From positions 1-9,457 of the forward strand of contig CANJXD010000200.1 of NCBI GenBank assembly GCA_947478535.1: a DNA stretch of 9,457 bases, in the 5' to 3' direction. Each line of letters opens with the position of its first letter. Position 1 is the first letter of the stretch. A program made the position numbers and the translations under genes. Origin of the DNA: Acetobacteraceae bacterium (GTDB taxonomy: Bacteria > Pseudomonadota > Alphaproteobacteria > Acetobacterales > Acetobacteraceae). Positions 1 to 6,756 of the stretch are shown piece by piece. Under the pieces are notes generated by a model that did no database searches, had not been told where the DNA came from, and was given only the letters and a program-made list of their open reading frames with translations.

Positions 1-291
1 AAATATCAGCCGCGCTTTCCCAAACGCTTCGGCTGCATCGAGGACGCCAGAAGCTTCTGCCGGGCGTTCTTCGACTGGTACAACCGGAACCATCGCCACG
101 CCGGGATCGGGTTGATGACCCCGAACCAGGTGCATTATGGCCAGGTCGATGCGGTTCACGCCGCCCGCCAGGTCACGCTCGACCGCGCGTTCCGCGAAAA
201 CCCGGAACGTTTCGTCAAAAAACCGCCCGTCCCGCCCGCCAAACCAACGGCGGCATGGATCAACCCGCCGACGCTGAAGAAGCCGGACTGA
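1..291 (+). CDS. IS3-family transposase, C-terminal fragment (5' part outside window)
   Basis: The open frame enters at base 1 and ends at TGA 289-291, giving 96 residues of the end of a DDE integrase-core transposase. The segment begins KYQPRFPKRF and continues through FFDWYNRNHRHAGIG and TPNQVHYG. That is the stretch normally found just after the last catalytic Glu in IS3-family OrfB proteins. It closes with the HPERF-like ENPERFV and a proline-rich WINPP tail, common in one group of IS3 elements. The enzyme cuts and joins the ends of its own element. The catalytic D, D and E residues lie upstream of the window, so integrity cannot be judged. A non-coding tail of about 285 bp follows before the element end. 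IS3-family assignment is from recognised motifs; the subgroup is not resolved. Confidence 0.88.
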   Translation, partial: KYQPRFPKRFGCIEDARSFCRAFFDWYNRNHRHAGIGLMTPNQVHYGQVDAVHAARQVTLDRAFRENPERFVKKPPVPPAKPTAAWINPPTLKKPD

Positions 292-576
292 ATGGCCGGA
301 TCCGGTTCGGATGAAACCGTCATGACGTCTCGCGCCCACCCGCCGGCAACGTTTCAGGCGATCGCAGCCTCCGCCGCCCTTTGCTCCACGCACCGCGGCC
401 GCTTCCGCTGGATACCGTCACGTTCTCCTACCGGGCGCACCCGCGAAACCGTCATGGCGTTCATCCGGACGGAGCCGGCACGGCCGCCGGTCGTCTTCCT
501 TGTCCCTGAGCAATACCGGCCGAGGGTCGGGACACGAGCTTAAATTACGAAACCCGGTGTATCAAAGTCGTTGACA
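1..576 (+). mobile_element. IS3-family insertion sequence, 3' part (left copy)
   Basis: This is the transposase fragment plus its downstream tail. Read outward, the inner end finishes with GTATCAAAGTCGTTGACA, so the element would end in CA, as IS3-family elements do. The same end occurs inverted at 9317. Homology between the copies runs seven bases further (to 583), so the exact boundary is uncertain between 576 and 583. The stretch 292-576 contains no convincing gene. An 83-codon open frame there (292-543) has no family resemblance and starts right after the transposase stop. A 12-base direct repeat, GAAACCGTCATG, occurs at 313-324 and 445-456 within the tail. Confidence 0.75.
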
Positions 577-583
577 CGTTCCG
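436..583 (+). repeat. 148-bp inverted repeat, left arm
   Basis: This stretch aligns without gaps to the reverse complement of 9310-9457, with 132 of 148 bases identical by hand count. The inner 28 bases (556-583 against 9310-9337) are identical. Mismatches concentrate at the outer side. Homology stops sharply at 583/9310, which marks the cargo boundary. The right arm reaches the window edge, so the repeat probably extends further. Mismatches change most codons of the one open frame here (292-543), so conserved coding is not supported. Confidence 0.93.
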
Positions 584-599
584 CCGTGCCGAATATCAT
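571..599 (+). promoter_or_regulatory. Hybrid IS/cargo sigma70-type promoter reading into the sulfotransferase gene
   Basis: A perfect -35 box, TTGACA (571-576), forms the last six bases of the IS end and points outward. Exactly 17 bp later comes TATCAT (594-599), matching five of six bases of the -10 consensus and lying in cargo DNA. Transcription would start near 606 and leave a leader of about 200 nt before the ATG at 813. IS3-type elements are known to form such junction promoters. Activity here is inferred from spacing and box quality alone. Confidence 0.65.
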
Positions 600-812
600 G
601 CTGTGCGCCACCTGGCGGCGCCACTCCTTCTCCCGGCGCGGCAGAGTCCGGAGCAGGCCGTCCGGGTATCCGTCGACGCGGCGCCCGGCTGGCCCGGCTG
701 CGTCGCGCTGGCTTCCCCAATCCCCTTGTCGGCAGCATGATGCGGGCCAAGTGCTTGCCGGGTGGCCTTCACCCGAAACCGGAACGCTTCCCTTGTACCG
801 CACGCTGTTCGC
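584..812. other. Cargo leader region without a recognisable gene
   Basis: These 229 bases lie between the left IS boundary and the sulfotransferase start. The -10 box of the junction promoter is at 594-599. A small open frame (ATG 598 to TGA 816, 72 codons) overlaps the ATG at 813 as ATGA, but its product is Arg/Pro/Ser-rich with no recognisable family, so I do not call it a gene. No terminator or riboswitch-like structure stood out. Confidence 0.5.
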
Positions 813-2624
813 ATGACATCCGGCGCCGGGGCGCCGCCCCGCGGGCCCGAGGCGCCCGGCGCCGCGCGGCCGGTGGCGGTGCTGGTCCTGGGCATGCATC
901 GTGGCGGCACCTCCGCCATGGCCCGCTTCCTGTCGCTGCTGGGGGCCACGCCGCCGCGGGAGCCGAACCCGCCGGCCGATGACAACCCGGATGGCTACTG
1001 GGAACCCGCCGCGGTGGTGCAGGCGAACAACGCGCTGCTGCAGGCCGCCGACGGGTCCTGGCTGGCACCCTGGCCGCTGGACCTCGCGGGGCAGGATACC
1101 GCAGGCTTCGTCGCGCAGGCCGGCGCCGCCCTGGCGCGGAATTTCGGCGATGCCCGCTGCTATGTGCTGAAGGACCCGCGCATCTGCCGCATGGTGCCGC
1201 TGTACCGCGACCTGCTGCGGGCGGTGGGCGCCGTGCCGCGCGTGGTGCTGGTGCTGCGCAACCCGCAGGACGTGGTGCTGTCGCTCGCCGCCCGCAACCA
1301 GCTCTCCGCCGGCTATGCCGGCCTGCTGTGGGCGCAGCACATGCTGGAGGCCGAGCGCGACACCCGCGACCTGCCGCGCGTGGTGGTGGGCTACGACGCG
1401 GCGCTGCGGGACTGGCAGGGCGCCGCCCGGCGGCTGCACCGCCTGATCGCCGACCTGGCCCCGCCGATGGATGCGGCGGCGCTCGGCACCGCGCTGCGGC
1501 CGGAATTGCGCCACCATGCCGGCACCCGCGCGGCCGGCTTCGACCCCGATATCGCCGCGCCGCTGGCCGACCTGTTCGCCGCCTTGCAGCAGCTGGAGGT
1601 TGCGGATGACGCCGCCGCGCACCGCCAGCTGGATGCGCTCGGCACCGAGTTGGGGCGGCTGGCGGCGGCGATGCGCCCGGCGCTGGCGGCCGAGTTCCGC
1701 TTCCAGCGCCTCACCTCGCCGTATGACGCCGCCAGGCCGGCCGACCCCTTGGCGGAGCGCCGGGCCTTTGCCACGGCGCTGGCGGAGATGCAGGCGGCCG
1801 CCCGGCTTTCGGCGCCGGCGTTGGTGGCGCAGCGCGGTGCTGCTGGGGGCGCCAAGGTGGGCCTGTTCCTGGCCGGCATGCAGAAGGCCGGCACCACCAG
1901 CCTGAGCAGCGACCTGGCGGCGCATCCGCAACTCGCCGCGCCGCAGCACAAGGAGCCGCACTTCTTCGACGACGAAGGCCAAGATTGGCAGGCACCCGAC
2001 TACGCCGCGCTGGACAGCTGGTACCACGGCAGCCGCCCTGGCGCGCTGCGCTTCGACGCCACGCCGATCTACAGCTTCTGGCCGCCGGCGCTGGAACGCA
2101 TCCAGCGCTACAACCCCGCAGCGCGGCTGCTGCTGCTGCTGCGGGACCCGGTGGAGCGCGCCTTCTCGCACTGGGCCATGGAGTACCAGCGCGGCGCCGA
2201 GACCCTGCCCTTTGCCGCGGCGATCCGCGAGGGCCGCCGGCGGCTGCCCGCCGGCGCGCCGCTGGCGCCCGCCTGGCGCGTGTTCAGCTACGTGGAGCGC
2301 GGCTTCTACGCGCCGCAACTGCGCCGCGCGCTGGCGCTGTTCCCGGCCCGCCAGGTGCTGTGCCTGGACGCGGCCCGGCTGCGGCAGGACCACGCCGGCT
2401 GCCTGCACCGCATCGCCACTTTCCTGGGGCTGGAGCCCTTTCCGGCCATGGCCCCGAAGCAGGAGAACCTGGGCGCCGGGCTGGCCGGCCCGACCGAGGC
2501 GGATATCGCCCTGCTGCGGCAGGCCTTCCTGCCCGACCTGCGCGAGGTGCCGGCGCTTGCCGGCCTGGAGCTGGAGCAGTGGCCGAGCTGGGCGGCGATG
2601 CCCGGGCCGGCTGCCGCGCCCTAA
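813..2624 (+). CDS. Tandem two-domain sulfotransferase
   Basis: The predicted 603-residue cytoplasmic protein has two PAPS-dependent sulfotransferase domains, which would transfer sulfate from PAPS to a hydroxyl or amine, here probably on a glycan. Domain 1 (about residues 20-235) has a 5'-phosphosulfate loop, GMHRGGTS (27-34), and a 3'-phosphate motif from R149 (RNPQDVV) to S157. Domain 2 (about 347-595) repeats both: GMQKAGTTS (355-363) and RDPVERAFS (444-452). The R-to-S spacing of eight is kept in both. An Ala-rich linker of about 100 residues joins them. ATG 813 is chosen because domain 1 starts about 20 residues later. GTG 762 in frame would add 17 residues, and neither start has a clear Shine-Dalgarno site. 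A run of five CTG codons (2127-2141) precedes the second R motif. The stop overlaps that of the convergent GT2 gene by 4 bp. Acceptor substrate is unknown. Confidence 0.85.
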   Translation: MTSGAGAPPRGPEAPGAARPVAVLVLGMHRGGTSAMARFLSLLGATPPREPNPPADDNPDGYWEPAAVVQANNALLQAADGSWLAPWPLDLAGQDTAGFVAQAGAALARNFGDARCYVLKDPRICRMVPLYRDLLRAVGAVPRVVLVLRNPQDVVLSLAARNQLSAGYAGLLWAQHMLEAERDTRDLPRVVVGYDAALRDWQGAARRLHRLIADLAPPMDAAALGTALRPELRHHAGTRAAGFDPDIAAPLADLFAALQQLEVADDAAAHRQLDALGTELGRLAAAMRPALAAEFRFQRLTSPYDAARPADPLAERRAFATALAEMQAAARLSAPALVAQRGAAGGAKVGLFLAGMQKAGTTSLSSDLAAHPQLAAPQHKEPHFFDDEGQDWQAPDYAALDSWYHGSRPGALRFDATPIYSFWPPALERIQRYNPAARLLLLLRDPVERAFSHWAMEYQRGAETLPFAAAIREGRRRLPAGAPLAPAWRVFSYVERGFYAPQLRRALALFPARQVLCLDAARLRQDHAGCLHRIATFLGLEPFPAMAPKQENLGAGLAGPTEADIALLRQAFLPDLREVPALAGLELEQWPSWAAMPGPAAAP

Positions 2625-3631
2625 GCCGGCGGTTGGCGCTGCAACTGCCGCTCCAGCGCCGCCACCGCGCGCAGCGAGGGATGCAGCGGTTCGGTCGGCA
2701 TGGCGCGCAGGTCGTGCTGCAGGGCGTGCAGCAGCAGCTGCGTGCCGATGATGATGGGCAGGGCCGCGGCCATGACGATGCCGGCCGAAGCCGCGCCGCC
2801 GGAGGGGTCGGCACTGCGCTGGGCCAGGCCATAGCCGATGCCCCAGCCCAGCAGGGCCAGGCCCAGCAGGAACTCGAGCGTGGCCGGCGGCAGGTCCACC
2901 ACCAGGTACTGGCGCAGCAGCCGGCGCCCGGCATGGCGCAGCAGCCCGGTGGCGAAGGGCCACAGCGTGTCGCGGATGCGCAGGCCGGACCGCTCCTCGG
3001 CATAGCGGGCGGGCATCGGCACGTCGCGCACCACGGCGTGCAGGCTGCCCAGCTGGCACAGCAGGTCGGTCTCGAAGAAGTAGCGCTGCGCCAGCGGGCG
3101 TTGCAGCACCTCCCGCGCCACCATGGCCTCGATGGCGGTGAAGCCGTTGGTCGGGTCGAAGACGTCCCAGTAGCCGCTGGCGAACTTGGCGCCGAAGCTC
3201 AGCAGCGTGTTGCCCAGCAGGCGAATGCCGGGCATCGGCGAGAGATGCCGGGCCCGGGTGAAGCGGTTGCCCTTGGTGTAGTCGGCCCGCCCCAGCAGGA
3301 TTGGCGCGACGAGGCGCGCCAACTGCCCCAGGTCCATCTGCCCGTCGCCATCCACCTTGACGATGACCCGGGCCCCCGCCGCCAACGCCGCCGCGTAGCC
3401 CGCTAGCACGGCACCGCCCACCCCGCGGTTTTCCGCCAGGGTGATGACCTTCACCCGTGGGTCGGGGCATTGAGCGGCAATCAGCCGGCCGCTGCCCTCG
3501 GGGCAGGCGTCGTCCACGCACAGAATGCCTTCCACCCAGGGCGGCACGGCGGCCAGCACGCCCAGGACATGCGCCGCAACCCGGTGGCACGGCACCACCA
3601 GCCATACCCCGGCCTGCTCAATCGCCGGCAT
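2621..3631 (-). CDS. GT2-family glycosyltransferase with C-terminal membrane segments
   Basis: The 336-residue protein has a GT-A fold of the DPM1/GtrB kind. An N-terminal strand VWLVVPCHR leads to the nucleotide-binding VDDACPEGS (39-47), then ENRGVGGA (67-74), and the metal-binding KVDGDGQMD (92-100). PTNGF and FFETDLL in the middle fit the acceptor side. Two hydrophobic segments near residues 250-270 and 283-305 would anchor it in the inner membrane. Such enzymes load a sugar onto a polyprenyl phosphate or a lipid-linked glycan. A good ribosome site (GGAGG at 3642-3638, 6 nt spacing) supports this ATG. It is the last gene of the leftward operon; its first 14 bases overlap the end of the membrane-protein gene, which suggests coupled translation. 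Its 3' end collides with the sulfotransferase gene, leaving no space for an intergenic terminator. Polyprenyl-phosphate mannosyl- or glucosyltransferase is the likeliest class; the sugar is unknown. Confidence 0.87.
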   Translation of the reverse strand: MPAIEQAGVWLVVPCHRVAAHVLGVLAAVPPWVEGILCVDDACPEGSGRLIAAQCPDPRVKVITLAENRGVGGAVLAGYAAALAAGARVIVKVDGDGQMDLGQLARLVAPILLGRADYTKGNRFTRARHLSPMPGIRLLGNTLLSFGAKFASGYWDVFDPTNGFTAIEAMVAREVLQRPLAQRYFFETDLLCQLGSLHAVVRDVPMPARYAEERSGLRIRDTLWPFATGLLRHAGRRLLRQYLVVDLPPATLEFLLGLALLGWGIGYGLAQRSADPSGGAASAGIVMAAALPIIIGTQLLLHALQHDLRAMPTEPLHPSLRAVAALERQLQRQPPA

Positions 3632-4950
3632 GCGTTGCCTCCGCGGTTGGCCGCGACAGATGCGCCAGGGCGGCGCAGACGGCGGCCGGCAGCATGAACA
3701 GGTAGCGCACGTCGCAGGCGAGGCCGATGACGGCGAAGCTGGCGGTGAAGCCGAAGGCGGCCAGCAGCAGCCCCGCCAGGGCGATATCGCCCGGTGCCCG
3801 GCAGCGCCGCCGCAGCAGCACCGCGAACAACAGTGCCGCCGCCGCCAGCCAGCTGAGGTTCAGGAATAGTGGCGTGCCGAACCATGTCTGGGCATAAGCG
3901 TACATCGCCTGGTCCTGCGGCCGGGTGCCGGCCACCAGGCCCAGCGTGGCCAGCGCCGCCGGCGGCCCTTCCACGCCCAGGTGAACCGGCAGGCATTGCC
4001 GGACATCCGGCGGCAGCAGCATCCAGCGGAACACCGCCGCGCGATGCTGCAACCAAGCCAACGGGGAGGCGCGCAGCATGGCCCACCAGGTCCGCGTCGC
4101 CTCGCCGCCGCTCATGAAGTTCCGCCAGTCTGGCCAGCCGGCTAGCGTATCCACGCGGGTGGGGGAATAATATTGCGCCAATCCCTCGCGCAGCGGCGCT
4201 GCCTCTGTCGCCGAAAGGCCCGGCAGGTCGGGCAATGGCGCGCCATGCGCCACCATGCCGGCGATATCGTAGCGGTGCAGCCCCCAGGCCGTGCCGCTGC
4301 CGATGGGCTGCACCGCGGTGGCTCGTACCAACTGCTGCGCGGCCAGGGAAAGGCCCAGCGCCAGCACCGCCCAGGCCGCGCCCCGGCGCCCGGCCCTGGC
4401 GTGCAGCTACCACCGCCACGGCCAGCGCGCCGCACAGCGGTACCACCAGGCCACTCTGCCGCACTCCGGCAGCCAGTGCCGCCGTCAGTGCGGCCGCCGC
4501 CAGCAGGCCAAGCCGCCGCGTGGGGGAAGCGCCGGGGCGGTCCGCCAAGGCCAGGCAGGTGAAGCAGCCGACGGCAAGATTGGCGAACAGCACGTCCTTC
4601 CAGACGATGCCCTGGTAGATGAGCAGCAGCGGCGTTGCCAGCACGCAGGGCAGCAGTACGGCGCAGACCCATTGCCCGGCGCCTCGCCGGCCAACCCCGC
4701 CAGCCAGCGCCATCAGGGGCAGGTAGAACAGCGCGGAGGCGAAGGGCAGGTAAAGCGCAGTGCCCGGTACCACCGCATCGAACCAGCCGAGCAGGGCCGA
4801 CATCAGCGGTGGGTTCGCCCCGGCATAGGCGCCGCTGCGGCCTTCCATCAATTGCACCACGGAATCCAGCGAGAGATAGCCCGGCGCGCCCAGCGCCAGG
4901 GCCAGGGCCAGCAGCCACAGGCTCGCTATCAGCGCGGGAAGCGGCGTCAT
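3618..4950 (-). pseudogene. Frameshifted polytopic membrane protein, GT-C/DUF6020-like
   Basis: Two halves in different frames make one protein of about 443 residues. The 5' half starts at ATG 4950 (MTPLPALIASLW) with a Shine-Dalgarno site GGGAGG 4 nt upstream. It holds several hydrophobic segments, a periplasmic-loop-like LDSVVQLMEGRSG and the motif IVWKDVLFANL. Near 4405 (codon 182) sense passes to another frame. The 3' half (VLALGLSLAAQQ through DVRYLFMLPAAVC) runs to TGA at 3618-3620 and contains more membrane helices. Removing one base near 4405 restores the whole frame. Without that, the 5' frame stays open to 3481 with out-of-frame sequence. The layout (long multi-helix protein, early Asp, WKD loop) resembles membrane GT-C glycosyltransferases that use lipid-linked sugars; a DUF6020-type relationship is a guess. 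It sits between DUF6270 and GT2 genes, fitting polysaccharide assembly. An assembly error instead of a true mutation is possible. Confidence 0.72.
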
Positions 4951-5725
4951 ATGGCCTCCCACAACGGCAGGCGGCCGCGGCCGCCTGTTCCGCCAAGGCT
5001 TGATAGTAGGGGGTGATGAAGTGGAACGGCGCCGGCCCCCAGCGATGCGCCGCATCCGCCACCCGCAGCGCGGCCGGCGGTGCCAGCAGGGTGGCCTGCG
5101 GAAACGCCGCCATGAAGCTGGCCTGCATGCGCCGCAGCAGCGCGTTGTGCGCGGCGCGGGAGACCACTTGGCCAGGCAGGATCTGGCAGTCGTCGGGCAT
5201 CGGCTCGCAGCCCTCGGCGGTCTGCATCGCCTCGGCCCATTGGCAGGCATGCAGCAGCAGGCGGCAGCCGATCAGCGGCGCTTCCGCCATGGCCTGGCGC
5301 CAGCGCTGCAACCCGGCCAGCCAGAGCTGCCAGGCCTCCTCGCCCAGGCGGGGCAACCGACGGGCGGCGTTCAGCGGCGGTTGCGCCAGCAGGCCGCTCT
5401 GCTGCATCTCCAGGCTCTCGTTCACCAGCACGGCGCCGCAGGCCAGCAGGTCGAAGCGCTCGTCTATGAAGTCCAGCAGCAATGCCTCGGGCCGCAGGTC
5501 GCGGAGCTGCGCCAGCGTATCCTTGGCCAGCTCCGCCCGGTGCCAGCCGCGCGGCGCGGCCGGCAGCAACCCGGCCAGCGAATTGGCCACGCCGGGCGCC
5601 AGGGTGAGGCTGGCCAGCGAGCTGCGGTCGACATACAGCGCCGGCCTGGTGCCCGGCGGCCCGGCCAGGGTCCAGACGTCGCGGCTGACGCAGCTGCCCA
5701 GCACGGCGATACGCGGGGCCGGCAC
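4947..5725 (-). CDS. DUF6270-type polysaccharide-associated protein, probably frameshifted at the 3' end
   Basis: GTG 5725 starts VPAPRIAVLGSCVSRD, two bases after the stop of the preceding gene. The GSCVSRD motif (10-16) and the late FHFITPYY (about 232-239) are hallmarks of the DUF6270 group, found near capsule and exopolysaccharide genes; biochemical role unknown, possibly SGNH-hydrolase-like from the GSC motif. No membrane segment is seen. In the starting frame no stop occurs until 4142, so the literal product is 527 residues whose second half is out-of-frame reading of the membrane-protein gene. A one-base change after LAEQAAAA would instead give the ending LPLWEAI and a TGA (4949-4947) that overlaps the next ATG as ATGA, for about 259 residues, near the family's usual length. 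I report that end. The change would fall in or beside a perfect palindrome at 4968-4987. Family call is fairly firm; the 3' end is not. Confidence 0.68.
4953..4987 (-). promoter_or_regulatory. 20-bp GC palindrome and Shine-Dalgarno site before the membrane-protein start
   Basis: Bases 4968-4987 form a perfect 20-bp palindrome built on overlapping GCGGCCGC units (two NotI-type sites). On the leftward mRNA it could fold into an 8-bp all-GC stem with a 4-nt loop, ending 17 nt before ATG 4950. A GGGAGG ribosome site (4959-4954) lies between. The palindrome also codes the alanine run at the end of the DUF6270 protein. A role in coupling or frameshifting is inference. Confidence 0.6.
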
Positions 5726-5727
5726 GC

Positions 5728-6756
5728 TCAGCCGCGCTCCGCCTGGGCGGCGAAGCCGGCGCTGCCCGCCGCGAAGGGGTCCGGCAGGCGGGCCCGCAGC
5801 GCCGCGTCGGCGCGGTAGCGGCGCCGATGCGCGCGGGGAATGGGCTGGCCATCGGCGTAGTGGCCGAAGGCCCACCAGCCCGGCGGCAGCCCCGCCGGCG
5901 CCAGCGCCGCCAGCCGCTGCGCGTACCAGGCCATGATCTCGTGCAGCGCGGTATCGGTGCCCGACTGGCGTTCCAGCATCAGCCGGCCGATGCCGGCGAA
6001 TTTGGTGAAGTGGAAGAAGCGCAGCGGCCGGCCGGCGGCGCGGATCACGCCATCGGTGCCGATCGCCAGCGGGCGATGCGCCAGGTTCCAGCTGGCCACG
6101 TTGCAGCCGGGGTCGCGCCAGATGCCGGCGCCGGGGAAGAAGACCGGCACGTGGTCGCACCAGCGCTGGTCGGTGAACAGCCCGGCGGGAATGTCGTCGA
6201 CGCAGTATTCCAGCAGCCGGTCGCGCCACCAGCGGGCGAAGCGCCAGCCCTCGGCCGAGGCGGCGACGGCGAGGAAGCCAAGGTTGTAGATGCCGTGCTT
6301 CAGGGCGCCGATCTCGTTGTCGAGGATCGCGGCCGGGCTTGCCTCCGGCGCCAGCAGATGCGGCGTCAGCACCACGTCATGCGCCTCCAGCAGGCCCGGG
6401 ATCGCCTCCAGCCGCGCGAACACGGCGATATCGGGGTCGAGGTAGACCACCTTTTCCGCGCCGGCCTGCAGCAGGTGCAGCAGCATCGGCCCCTTCACCG
6501 CGGTGCAGAGCTCGACCACGTCGTGGCCGAACATCCAGCGCGCCAGGTCGGCTATGCCCAGCGCCTCCACCGGCACCACGTGGTCGAAGGGCTCGGCGGC
6601 GGGGTCGAAGGCGAAGCCGGGCGGCGCCCGGTCCACCAGGCAGAGCCAGAGCGTCCATTCCGGGTGGTGCCGGCGCAGGCTTTCTGCCAGCACCCGCGCC
6701 CGGTCCAGATAGGCGAAGGACGCCGAGGTGAAGCAATGCACCGTCGCCTCAGCCAT
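5728..6756 (-). CDS. GT8-like glycosyltransferase
   Basis: The 342-residue soluble protein opens with TVHCFTSASFAYLDRARVLAESLRRHHP, the layout of GT8-type GT-A enzymes, in which a first strand reads out moving sugar-nucleotide-binding residues. The metal-site motif is YLDPDI (105-110), preceded by the conserved AVKGPMLLHLL helix. NLGFLAV (about 190) and WNLAHR with RFFHFTKF (about 240-260) fit the acceptor and second metal-ligand region. It probably adds one sugar from a nucleotide donor to the growing glycan. ATG 6756 is well supported by GGAGG (6767-6763) with 6-nt spacing. The start overlaps the preceding gene by 8 bp (ATGGCTGA), and the DUF6270 gene follows after 2 bp. The exact donor is unknown, and the protein is often annotated only as hypothetical or 'glycosyl transferase'. 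Frame and length look intact. Confidence 0.8.
   Translation of the reverse strand: MAEATVHCFTSASFAYLDRARVLAESLRRHHPEWTLWLCLVDRAPPGFAFDPAAEPFDHVVPVEALGIADLARWMFGHDVVELCTAVKGPMLLHLLQAGAEKVVYLDPDIAVFARLEAIPGLLEAHDVVLTPHLLAPEASPAAILDNEIGALKHGIYNLGFLAVAASAEGWRFARWWRDRLLEYCVDDIPAGLFTDQRWCDHVPVFFPGAGIWRDPGCNVASWNLAHRPLAIGTDGVIRAAGRPLRFFHFTKFAGIGRLMLERQSGTDTALHEIMAWYAQRLAALAPAGLPPGWWAFGHYADGQPIPRAHRRRYRADAALRARLPDPFAAGSAGFAAQAERG

Noticed and set aside
292..543. 83-codon open frame after the transposase stop
   Set aside because: The part shared with the right arm differs mostly at amino-acid-changing positions, so coding is not supported; it lies in an IS tail.
577..583. Seven identical bases beyond each IS tip as a target duplication
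   Set aside because: They are inverted relative to each other at the two inner flanks, not a direct repeat around one element. They more likely belong to the element ends.
598..816. Small open frame ending ATGA over the sulfotransferase start
   Set aside because: Low-complexity composition and no ribosome site. The overlap may be chance, although it would fit a coupled leader.
540..3605. Very long leftward open frame (1021 codons) antisense to the sulfotransferase gene
   Set aside because: It is a by-product of high GC content: the product is Arg/Gly/Ala-rich, has no motifs, and overlaps clear domains on the other strand and in the GT2 gene.
4142..4946. Extension of the DUF6270 protein to a 527-residue product
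   Set aside because: The extra part is the membrane-protein gene read out of frame, with low-complexity Arg/Gly/Ala sequence.
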